DNA of 10,146 nucleotides, taken from assembly GCA_903845465.1 (NCBI GenBank), contig CAIMXQ010000013.1:1-10146 (forward strand), read 5' to 3'. The DNA is from an uncultured Actinomycetes bacterium (GTDB taxonomy: Bacteria; Actinomycetota; Actinomycetes; Nanopelagicales; Nanopelagicaceae). Numbering within the stretch: position 1 is the first letter of the stretch; the number at the start of each line of letters is the position of its first letter. A model generated the notes under the pieces. That model saw nothing but the letters and a program-made list of their open reading frames with translations. It was not told where the DNA came from and ran no database searches. A program made the translations under genes and the position numbers. This document shows, piece after piece, positions 1-6,280 of the stretch.

Positions 1-1034
1 GGTGCCTTAACTGAATCAGAGCCGCCCATCATCACCTTTGCGCCGCGAGCGATGGCATCATCGATATGGCTTTGAATAATAGGAACCTGTTTTGGCATTG
101 TGGTGGGGCCATATTTACCGTGCCCTGGTGCACCAGGATGGATATCTTTCGCAATCTCAAGAACCTTTGCAATGAATTTATCAGCCACGCGTTCGTCGAC
201 ATAGACGCGCTCTGCACCAATACATGTCTGACCTGCATTAGAAAAAGCTGACCAGACGGTTGCATCTGCAGCGCGCTTGATATCAGCATCGTGAGCGACG
301 ATGACAGGATCTTTTCCGCCACATTCGAGAACAACCGGTGTCATATGTGATGCACATGTTGCGGCAACGATCTTTGCTGTGCGAGTAGACCCCGTGAAAG
401 CTAACTTATCGACTCCGCTTTCGCAGAGGAATTTTCCGGTCTCGCCAAGTCCTGTAACGCAGGTAAAGATATCGGCGAGCATGCACGAATCGATAAATGA
501 TTGTGCGAGGTATTGACCAACACCTGGTGTGTATTCACTTGGCTTAAAGACAACGGTATTTCCGGCAGCGAGTGCATATGCAATCGAACCAAGTGGAGTA
601 AAGACTGGGTAATTCCATGGACCGATGACGCCAACGACTCCGACAGGTGAACGTTCAACAGTCGCAGACATATTTGCCATCAATAGACCAGGAGATCGAT
701 GCGATGTGCGCATAACAGATTCTGCATGTCGCGCAGCCCATGCGATGTGCCCTGCAGCAAGGGATGCTTCTAGCTTTGCATCGCTTACAGGTTTTCCTGT
801 TTCGAGCGAAACGAGTGCGGCGAGAGAATCAATATTGGCGAGAAGATCAGTGCTCCACTTAAGTAATACCTTACGACGTCCTCGAAATCCTAATTCGCGC
901 CATTCTTGAGATGCGCCACGTGCGCGAGCAACGGCTGCACGAACAGCGGCTTCACTAAAGATTTCGTGCGATGTGATGACATCGTTTGTGACCGGATTAT
1001 GAGATGCAAATGTTGATGTGTCTGAAAGAACCAT
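1..1034 (-). CDS. NAD(P)-dependent aldehyde dehydrogenase, C-terminus cut off by window edge
   Basis: The frame is open from an ATG at 1034 down to the left edge, giving the first 344 residues of a protein usually about 450-500 long. It belongs to the aldehyde dehydrogenase superfamily, soluble enzymes that oxidise aldehydes to acids with NAD(P)+. Visible motifs are the PWNYP segment with the oxyanion Asn at residue 141, a cofactor-binding F-T-G-S-T at 213-217, the general-base Glu237 in ECGGKDP, and the nucleophile Cys271 in GQTC. The Glu-to-Cys spacing of 34 is the family standard, so the enzyme should be active. Cys238 replaces the usual Leu after Glu237. The sequence recalls actinobacterial succinate-semialdehyde dehydrogenases (GabD2 type), but the substrate cannot be fixed from this. 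The ATG has no Shine-Dalgarno sequence and sits 6 bases after a -10-like hexamer on the minus strand. It diverges from the hydrolase at 1057. Confidence 0.93.
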   Translation of the reverse strand, partial: MVLSDTSTFASHNPVTNDVITSHEIFSEAAVRAAVARARGASQEWRELGFRGRRKVLLKWSTDLLANIDSLAALVSLETGKPVSDAKLEASLAAGHIAWAARHAESVMRTSHRSPGLLMANMSATVERSPVGVVGVIGPWNYPVFTPLGSIAYALAAGNTVVFKPSEYTPGVGQYLAQSFIDSCMLADIFTCVTGLGETGKFLCESGVDKLAFTGSTRTAKIVAATCASHMTPVVLECGGKDPVIVAHDADIKRAADATVWSAFSNAGQTCIGAERVYVDERVADKFIAKVLEIAKDIHPGAPGHGKYGPTTMPKQVPIIQSHIDDAIARGAKVMMGGSDSVKA

Positions 1035-1069
1035 ATGCAAAGACTAGACTGCAACTATGTCGGAACCAA
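1022..1069. promoter_or_regulatory. Candidate bidirectional leaderless promoter
   Basis: Only 22 bases separate the start codons of two divergent genes. The plus strand has TAGACT at 1045-1050, six bases before the ATG at 1057. The minus strand has TAGTCT at 1046-1041, six bases before the ATG at 1034. The hexamers share the TA at 1045-1046. At 17-base spacing the plus promoter has CTGAAA (1022-1027, 4 of 6 matches to TTGACA) and the minus promoter has TTGGTT (1069-1064, 3 of 6). Each -35 region would lie inside the opposite gene's coding sequence. Six bases from hexamer to ATG places the transcript start on the A of the ATG, which implies leaderless mRNAs. There is no Shine-Dalgarno sequence on either side. 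The hexamers and spacings are seen directly; promoter activity is inferred. Confidence 0.65.
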
Positions 1070-1767
1070 TACGCCCCAGCACAATTCTTCCGGGTGTACG
1101 CACGCCATTTACCGTGGCTACCGAAGATGGCCAGACTTTGATCGGAGAAGTGAGCGCGCCGATTGAGAACCCGACATCTGCAATTTTATGTTGCCACCCG
1201 AATCCAACGGGTGGGGGAATGATGGATAGCCATATCTACAAGAAGGCAGCTAATCGCCTTCCTGCAATGGCAGGCATCACCGTTGTTCGTTTCAATACAC
1301 GTGGAACAACAAGTGAGGCTGGTACAAGTACAGGTTCGTACGATAATGGCCGCGCAGAAAAATATGATGTTGAAGCGATGATTCGATACTGCATAGAAAC
1401 CCTTGCGCTGAAAGAGGTATGGGTAGTCGGCTGGTCTTTTGGAACAAGTATTGCAATCAGCCATGCACGCGACCCACGAGTTAAGGGGCTGATTCTTTTA
1501 AGCCCAACGTTGCTCGATATCGCCGATGGAGATCTCGAATTCTGGGCGAGTGATGGAAGGCCTATCACCGCACTCATTCCTGAATTCGATGACTATTTAA
1601 AACCAGATCAAGCAAAGGCTCGTTTTGCAATTGTGCCTCAGATTAATTTAATTCCCGTAGATGGAGCAAAGCATCTATGGGTAGGCGAACCATATGTTCA
1701 TCGCGTTCTGAGCGAAATCACTCAAATAGTCGCACCGCAACGTCTGCCGTTGCCGACTGAAATTTAA
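1057..1767 (+). CDS. Alpha/beta hydrolase, COG2945-like
   Basis: This 236-residue cytoplasmic protein has the alpha/beta hydrolase core. An HPNPTGGG turn at residues 47-54 contributes to the oxyanion hole. It is followed by a VVRFNTRG strand and turn at 76-83, as in the COG2945 group of predicted hydrolases. The nucleophile elbow is GWSFG at 125-129 with Ser127. The likely catalytic His is His206 in GAKHLW, and the acid is probably Asp178 or Asp179. The triad therefore looks complete, pointing to an esterase, thioesterase or peptidase-like activity on an unknown small substrate. The length is typical of single-domain members. The ATG at 1057 is chosen because a TAGACT hexamer lies six bases upstream and no Shine-Dalgarno sequence is present. 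The stop codon overlaps that of the convergent AI-2E gene. Fold assignment is firm; substrate is unknown. Confidence 0.92.
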   Translation: MSEPIRPSTILPGVRTPFTVATEDGQTLIGEVSAPIENPTSAILCCHPNPTGGGMMDSHIYKKAANRLPAMAGITVVRFNTRGTTSEAGTSTGSYDNGRAEKYDVEAMIRYCIETLALKEVWVVGWSFGTSIAISHARDPRVKGLILLSPTLLDIADGDLEFWASDGRPITALIPEFDDYLKPDQAKARFAIVPQINLIPVDGAKHLWVGEPYVHRVLSEITQIVAPQRLPLPTEI

Positions 1768-2879
1768 GACTTTTCTGAGCGAGGAATAACTACTTCTTCG
1801 AGAATTAAAATGATGGATGCCGCTACAGGAACTGCGAGTAGTCCGCCAACTAAACCAAGAAGTGAGGTGCCAATGAGTGCTGAAATAATTGTGACAGCGC
1901 CAGGGACAGCGAGATTTCTTTTCATGATACGTGGATGCACAAGATAGTTCTCGACTTGTACGTAGAGGACATATCCAACGAATGCAATGAGCCCGATTGA
2001 TACTGATTGTGTAAGCGCGATAATGGTGACGATTCCACAGCCAAGGAAGTGGCCGATAAGTGGAACTAAACCGCATACGAAGACGATGATGCCAATTGCA
2101 ATCGGGGATGGAAGCCCTAATATTGCAGAGAAGATTGCGATGAATACTGCCGCCAGAGCTGAGACGATAATTTGGCTTCCTACGAAGGTACCAACTCGAG
2201 AGATAATTGCATCGGTCAATAACTCCACACGTTTACGGCGACTAGCAGGTACCAACTTCAGACCAAGTTCGACTGCTTGAGGTAGTGAAGTAATGAAGTA
2301 GAGAGTCAAGATTAGAATAGTAAGCGCCGTAAAGGTTCCAGAGAGAACGCTCTTACCAACTCCAATAACGCCACCAAAAGCTGTGATGAGAAGAGTTCCA
2401 TTAGATGTCACTTCATGAAGTCTCTTCTGCAAGGTATCGATAAGACCATAGTGGCTATTGAGATTTGCGATCGTTGCATTCTTCTTGAGATCTTCAAGAA
2501 GATTAGGCGCAATCTGGATTAAGTGCGTTCCTTGAGAAATGAGCGGTGGTACGACGAGAACCGCAAAAATCCCTACAACTAAAATGACAAGAGCGAAGAT
2601 AATTGCCACGGATGTTCCGCGCGATAGTCCACGTTTACGAATTGCTTCGACTGCAGGGTTGAGCCCAGCAGCGAGAAAGAGCGCGACGATAATTAATACA
2701 AATACTTGGCTCGCACTCGCCAACGCTCTCATCAGAACAAATGCACTGAGTGCTCCGATAGTTGCCACAAAACCAAAATAGAAGGGGTGTCCTCTGTCGA
2801 TTGGAGCACCTGCATCTCCAAAATCAGGGCGAATACGTGGTTCTTTTGGTTTTCTCTTCATGCGCTCCGAAATGGCCAT
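1764..2879 (-). CDS. AI-2E family transporter (PerM/TqsA-type membrane protein)
   Basis: This 371-residue integral membrane protein has about eight hydrophobic segments: two near residues 33-54 and 57-74, one at 90-110, a soluble helical stretch at about 112-160, then segments at about 163-200, 236-256, 258-280, 292-312 and 326-360. That layout, the LVPLIGHFLG turn at 271-280 and the QVENYLVHPRIMKR stretch at 308-321 mark the AI-2E transporter family. Family members have been linked to autoinducer-2 export, ion/proton antiport or unknown roles, so no substrate is assigned; most bacteria with these genes do not use AI-2. The basic N-terminus (residues 6-17) should be cytoplasmic. The start at 2879 has no Shine-Dalgarno sequence, but a TACAAT hexamer lies five bases upstream on its strand. 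An alternative ATG is Met7. It diverges from the DUF4032 operon and shares overlapping stop codons with the hydrolase. Confidence 0.92.
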   Translation of the reverse strand: MAISERMKRKPKEPRIRPDFGDAGAPIDRGHPFYFGFVATIGALSAFVLMRALASASQVFVLIIVALFLAAGLNPAVEAIRKRGLSRGTSVAIIFALVILVVGIFAVLVVPPLISQGTHLIQIAPNLLEDLKKNATIANLNSHYGLIDTLQKRLHEVTSNGTLLITAFGGVIGVGKSVLSGTFTALTILILTLYFITSLPQAVELGLKLVPASRRKRVELLTDAIISRVGTFVGSQIIVSALAAVFIAIFSAILGLPSPIAIGIIVFVCGLVPLIGHFLGCGIVTIIALTQSVSIGLIAFVGYVLYVQVENYLVHPRIMKRNLAVPGAVTIISALIGTSLLGLVGGLLAVPVAASIILILEEVVIPRSEKS

Positions 2880-2884
2880 GATTT

Positions 2885-2890
2885 ATTGTA
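2885..2890 (-). promoter_or_regulatory. Candidate -10 element of the AI-2E family gene
   Basis: On the minus strand this reads TACAAT, matching the TAnnnT core of an actinobacterial -10 hexamer. It ends five bases before the ATG at 2879. That places the transcript start at or next to the start codon, consistent with a leaderless mRNA. No convincing -35 was identified. Confidence 0.5.
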
Positions 2891-2900
2891 AAGCGTACGA

Positions 2901-2906
2901 GAGAAT
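2901..2906 (+). promoter_or_regulatory. Candidate -10 element of the DUF4032 operon
   Basis: The hexamer GAGAAT ends seven bases before the ATG at 2914. It keeps the two most conserved -10 bases (A at position 2, T at position 6) but lacks the first T. The same hexamer occurs six bases before aceE. It lies 10 bases from the oppositely oriented TACAAT of the AI-2E gene, so the two promoters share a 34-base gap. The match is weak. Confidence 0.35.
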
Positions 2907-2913
2907 AACCCCC

Positions 2914-4161
2914 ATGGCGCTACGGATTACTGGGCTCGGCGAGGAAATCGCAGCTGTTACAGGCCTGCCATGGAACATTCCACTTGAGCAGTGGCCGGAA
3001 GATCCGCTGCTTGCTGAAAAGCGAGGTATTTCTCGCCACATCGTTCGCCTCGTGCGTTCGACTGATGATCCAGATTCTGAAGTCTATGCAGTGAAAGAGA
3101 CTGTCTCAGAGTTTGCAAATCGAGAATACAAAATTTTGCGCGAACTCAAGCAATTAGATTCACCAAGCGTTCAATCAATTGCAGTAATTGAAGGTCGCAC
3201 AGATAAGAAAGGCGAGGAACTTCCGTGCGCGCTTGTCACTCGCTTCTTGCCATACTCGCTGCCATTTCGCGTAGTGCTTAGCGATAAGCAAGTTACAGCA
3301 GAAGATGTCACGTTGATGGCAAATGCCCTTGCCTTGCTACTTGTGCGTTTACATTTACTGGGCTTTTGGTGGGGCGACTGTTCACTTTCCAACACGCTCT
3401 TTCGCCGCGATGCTGAAGGTTATGCGGCATATCTTGTCGATGCCGAAACGGGAGAATTTCAGAAATCACTTTCGGTCGGTCAGCGTGAACATGATTTAGA
3501 AATCGCACACTTTAACGTCGCCGCAGAACTTGAAGATCTACAACTTTCAGGAGTTCTGTATCCAGGACTCGATCCGATTCGTGCAAGTACTGCGCTCATT
3601 AAGCGCTATCACCGTTTGTGGTCTGCGCTCAAAGATCGGCAAGTCCTCGATCCAACAGATCGCCATGCAGTAGAACGTGCAATGCGTCAATTACATGATC
3701 TCGGTTTTGCCGTTGAAGAAGTATCGGTATCTATGGAGGAAGGCGAGAACGCAGGTAAGTTGGTATTCCAGCCTAAACTTGTCGCCGCCGGATATCACAA
3801 GAGCCGTCTTCGCGAATTGATGGGACTTGATACAGAAGAGCTACAAGCCAAGCGATTACTTGCATCCTTTGATCGATTTAGAGGGCGAGAAAAATCACCT
3901 AAGCCACCACTTTCTGATTCAGCTAAACGTTGGCTCGATGAAGTATTTCGACCAACTGTCAGCCTTATTCCACCAGAACTTGAAGGGCGCATTGAACTCG
4001 CTCAATTTTTCCATGAAACCCTTGAGCATCGCTGGTATTTGAGCGAACGTGCGGGCCACGATGTTGGACTAGAGTTTGCCGCGAAGTCCTATGTTGCAGA
4101 AATTTTGCCCTACCGTCGCGACTCTGGAGTCGACGTTCGAGTAGATGGTGCAATTCAGTAA
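2914..4161 (+). CDS. Kinase-like DUF4032 domain protein
   Basis: The product is 415 residues from the ATG at 2914. The N-terminal half reads as a protein-kinase-like fold of the Kdo/InaA lipopolysaccharide-kinase type: a beta-3 Lys61 in YAVKE, an alpha-C Glu71 in NREYKIL, a catalytic-loop Asp155 and Asn160 in GDCSLSN, and a metal-binding Asp176 in LVDAE. All the usual phosphotransfer residues are therefore present. The C-terminal half (from about residue 215) should be the DUF4032 domain, which has no known function and is typical of Actinobacteria. There is no signal peptide or membrane segment, so it is cytoplasmic. The frame continues upstream to 2860, but that start would overlap the divergent gene, while the 2914 ATG has a -10-like hexamer seven bases before it. 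It leads an operon with the CnoX-like gene (26-base gap) and the transporter. Its phosphorylation target is unknown. Confidence 0.88.
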   Translation: MALRITGLGEEIAAVTGLPWNIPLEQWPEDPLLAEKRGISRHIVRLVRSTDDPDSEVYAVKETVSEFANREYKILRELKQLDSPSVQSIAVIEGRTDKKGEELPCALVTRFLPYSLPFRVVLSDKQVTAEDVTLMANALALLLVRLHLLGFWWGDCSLSNTLFRRDAEGYAAYLVDAETGEFQKSLSVGQREHDLEIAHFNVAAELEDLQLSGVLYPGLDPIRASTALIKRYHRLWSALKDRQVLDPTDRHAVERAMRQLHDLGFAVEEVSVSMEEGENAGKLVFQPKLVAAGYHKSRLRELMGLDTEELQAKRLLASFDRFRGREKSPKPPLSDSAKRWLDEVFRPTVSLIPPELEGRIELAQFFHETLEHRWYLSERAGHDVGLEFAAKSYVAEILPYRRDSGVDVRVDGAIQ

Positions 4162-4175
4162 CACAAAGTTAGAGC

Positions 4176-4180
4176 GAGGA
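4176..4180 (+). promoter_or_regulatory. Ribosome binding site of the CnoX-like gene
   Basis: GAGGA lies seven bases before the ATG at 4188, a normal Shine-Dalgarno position. It supports that start. It also shows that the organism uses Shine-Dalgarno sites for genes inside transcripts, in contrast to the lead genes here that have none. Confidence 0.7.
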
Positions 4181-4187
4181 AGATGTC

Positions 4188-5048
4188 ATGAGTTTGCCAC
4201 CGAACTTTTCTCAAGCAGTTGATTTGAGCGCGCTTAGAAAACCGGCCCCCGATATGACTTCACCGATTCCTGGTATTGAAGTCACTCCACTTAATTTGCA
4301 AGCTGAAATTCTTCCACTTTCAAAGACAAAGCCAGTTATCGCTCTATGTTGGTCGCCTCGTTCTACCGAATCCGTTGAATTATTGCGCACGCTTGGAAAG
4401 TTAGAGAGCGCAGGCGGAGAAAAATGGATACTTGCCCACGTCAATATTGATGAACAAGCTCCCGTAGCGCAAGCTCTGCAAGCGCGAACAATTCCTTATG
4501 GAGTTGTATTTATTGGGGGACAGGCTGTTCCATTTCTTGAACAACCACTTAGCGAAGAACAACTGCGCGAAGTCATTACCAAGATTCTCACCTTGGCCGC
4601 GCAACAAGGAATCGGTGAAGAACCAGTTGAAGAGACTGAACCTGAAGAAGATGAAGCACTTGCTGCCCTTGATCAAGGAGATTACCCAGCAGCTGAAGCT
4701 GCATATAAGCGTTTGATTGCTCGCAAACCAACTGATGCATATGCGAAGTTAGGTCTTGCGCAGGTGCAGTTACTTGCCCGTACACACGGTGTTGATGCTG
4801 CAAAGGTGATGGAAGATGCCATTAAGCGCCCTGATGATATTGAGTTACAGATTCAATGCGCAGATGTTGAAGTCATGAGCGGATATCTTGAACCAGCATT
4901 TGATCGACTTCTAAGATTACTTTTGGTGTTACATGGTGATGAACAGAAAGTTATCAAAGATCGATTGCTCGAGCTCTTTGCTCTCGTTGACCAAGCTGAT
5001 CCACGAGTTATTAAAGCCCGTGCGCAGCTTGCGAATGCGCTCTTTTAA
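4188..5048 (+). CDS. Thioredoxin-fold/TPR co-chaperone, CnoX (YbbN)-like, lacking redox cysteines
   Basis: This 286-residue cytoplasmic protein matches the length and order of the YbbN/CnoX family (E. coli CnoX is about 284 residues). It has a thioredoxin-like domain (about 38-140), an acidic linker rich in Glu (143-155), and a helical TPR region (about 156-286). The active-site position reads CWSPRST (residues 54-60), where classical thioredoxins have WCGPC. Neither redox cysteine is present, so it should not act as a disulfide reductase. The cis-proline is Pro103 in TIPYG. Known CnoX proteins protect unfolded clients from over-oxidation and hand them to GroEL or DnaK; by analogy this may be a holdase-type chaperone. 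Cys54 and Cys224 are its only cysteines. It is the second gene of the DUF4032 operon and ends two bases before the transporter ATG. Confidence 0.87.
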   Translation: MSLPPNFSQAVDLSALRKPAPDMTSPIPGIEVTPLNLQAEILPLSKTKPVIALCWSPRSTESVELLRTLGKLESAGGEKWILAHVNIDEQAPVAQALQARTIPYGVVFIGGQAVPFLEQPLSEEQLREVITKILTLAAQQGIGEEPVEETEPEEDEALAALDQGDYPAAEAAYKRLIARKPTDAYAKLGLAQVQLLARTHGVDAAKVMEDAIKRPDDIELQIQCADVEVMSGYLEPAFDRLLRLLLVLHGDEQKVIKDRLLELFALVDQADPRVIKARAQLANALF

Positions 5049-5050
5049 TT

Positions 5051-6262
5051 ATGGCTCAAATCTCCATTGCTCCTGAGCGCGAACAGAAATTGCTCCACAC
5101 AGTCTTCTTTCTCTTCGGATTTTCGATTATGGCTTGGGTGCCTCGTTTTCCTGAAGTGAAGGCGCAGCTAGGTTTAAATAATGGAGCCTTCGGATCCTTG
5201 ATAAGCACCGGATCAATTGGAGCTTTCTTAGGACTCCTTACTGTCGGTCACATCATCCATCGATTTGGTGCAAAGCGAGTCACTGTCTCCGCAATAGTGA
5301 TACTGCTGACCTCGCTGGCCAGCGTCGTACATACACATTCAACGCTTCTCTTTCTCATCTTAAATATCAGCTTTGGGTTTGGCATTACTGCAGTCCATGT
5401 ATGTATCAATAGCCAAGCCTTCCATTTCTTAGAGCGCAGTGGCAAAAACCTCATTACATCTTCTGCAGGTTTCTGGAGTTTCGGTGCTCTAGCCTCTGCA
5501 ATAGTTTCGGGTTTCCTCGTCGGCCATACTTCTCTAGTCGCGCAAATCGATGTCATTTGTGCGGTAGCAGCAGTATTAATGATTGGAATTATCTTAAGTC
5601 TGCACACTGTATTAATCACGGCAAATCAGGATTCTTCGCAAGATTTCAGCATTAAAGAGATCTTTACCTCCTTCCATATTGATTGGCCCGTGAGCTTGGG
5701 CATGGCATGTGCCATCTATCTTGAATTTGCAATCGGTGACTGGGGAACTATCTTTACAAAAGATCGATTAGCGATCGCGCCTGGACTCGCTGCCGTCCCT
5801 TACATTTTTTTCACGGCGGCGATGATCTTTGGCCGGCTCGTGATTGTGCAGCGGTTAGAAAAACGTGATGAGCTGTATGTATGGGTGCGCAGAGCAGCGC
5901 TTCTTGCTGGCCTTGGATTTGGTTCATCAATCATTGTGGCAACTCATCTACCTGCAATCGCCCAGTGGTGGTCTTACGGCCTATTTCTACTGGGATTTAC
6001 TTTGGGTGGAATTGGCTCTTCATTCCTCGGGCCCTCATTTTTCGCTGCAGCAAATCGCAGATCTTCACAGCCAAGTGCAGTAGTTGTCGGACAATTTGGT
6101 GTTGTTAATAACGTGTTGACCTTTGTTGTGAAATGGATTGTTGCATGGACAATTCAATTTACGGGTTCAATTGCGCTGGCGATGATGATTCCAGCTGCGA
6201 TGCTCTTAATCTCCACCTTCTTTGTAGGCGTGCTTAAGAAAGACAGCACAGCTACAAAGTAG
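5051..6262 (+). CDS. Major facilitator superfamily transporter, YbjJ-like
   Basis: This 403-residue inner-membrane protein is hydrophobic throughout, with about 12 predicted membrane segments in two halves and no signal peptide, as in single-substrate MFS carriers. The loop between segments 2 and 3 (residues 66-76, G-H-I-I-H-R-F-G-A-K-R) is a variant of MFS motif A with His70 where Asp is usual. The N-terminal stretch, with AWVPRFPEVKAQLGL at 28-42 followed by a GSIGAFLG segment, resembles the YbjJ branch. That branch has no firmly known substrate, so none is assigned. The start is two bases after the upstream stop codon and has no Shine-Dalgarno sequence, suggesting translational coupling to the CnoX-like gene. 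It converges on aceE across an 18-base gap with no clear terminator hairpin. Confidence 0.88.
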   Translation: MAQISIAPEREQKLLHTVFFLFGFSIMAWVPRFPEVKAQLGLNNGAFGSLISTGSIGAFLGLLTVGHIIHRFGAKRVTVSAIVILLTSLASVVHTHSTLLFLILNISFGFGITAVHVCINSQAFHFLERSGKNLITSSAGFWSFGALASAIVSGFLVGHTSLVAQIDVICAVAAVLMIGIILSLHTVLITANQDSSQDFSIKEIFTSFHIDWPVSLGMACAIYLEFAIGDWGTIFTKDRLAIAPGLAAVPYIFFTAAMIFGRLVIVQRLEKRDELYVWVRRAALLAGLGFGSSIIVATHLPAIAQWWSYGLFLLGFTLGGIGSSFLGPSFFAAANRRSSQPSAVVVGQFGVVNNVLTFVVKWIVAWTIQFTGSIALAMMIPAAMLLISTFFVGVLKKDSTATK

Positions 6263-6280
6263 ATCTGTAAGAAGCTTTTA

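Noticed and set aside
1675..2076. 133-residue minus-strand open frame across the hydrolase / AI-2E junction
   Set aside because: It overlaps two real genes in a different frame, and its translation is rich in Arg, Ser, Trp and His, as expected of an out-of-frame reading.
2860..2913. N-terminal extension of the DUF4032 protein starting at 2860
   Set aside because: It would overlap the first 20 bases of the divergent AI-2E gene and both presumed promoters. The added 18 residues look unrelated to the conserved N-terminus, and the ATG at 2914 has better upstream signals.
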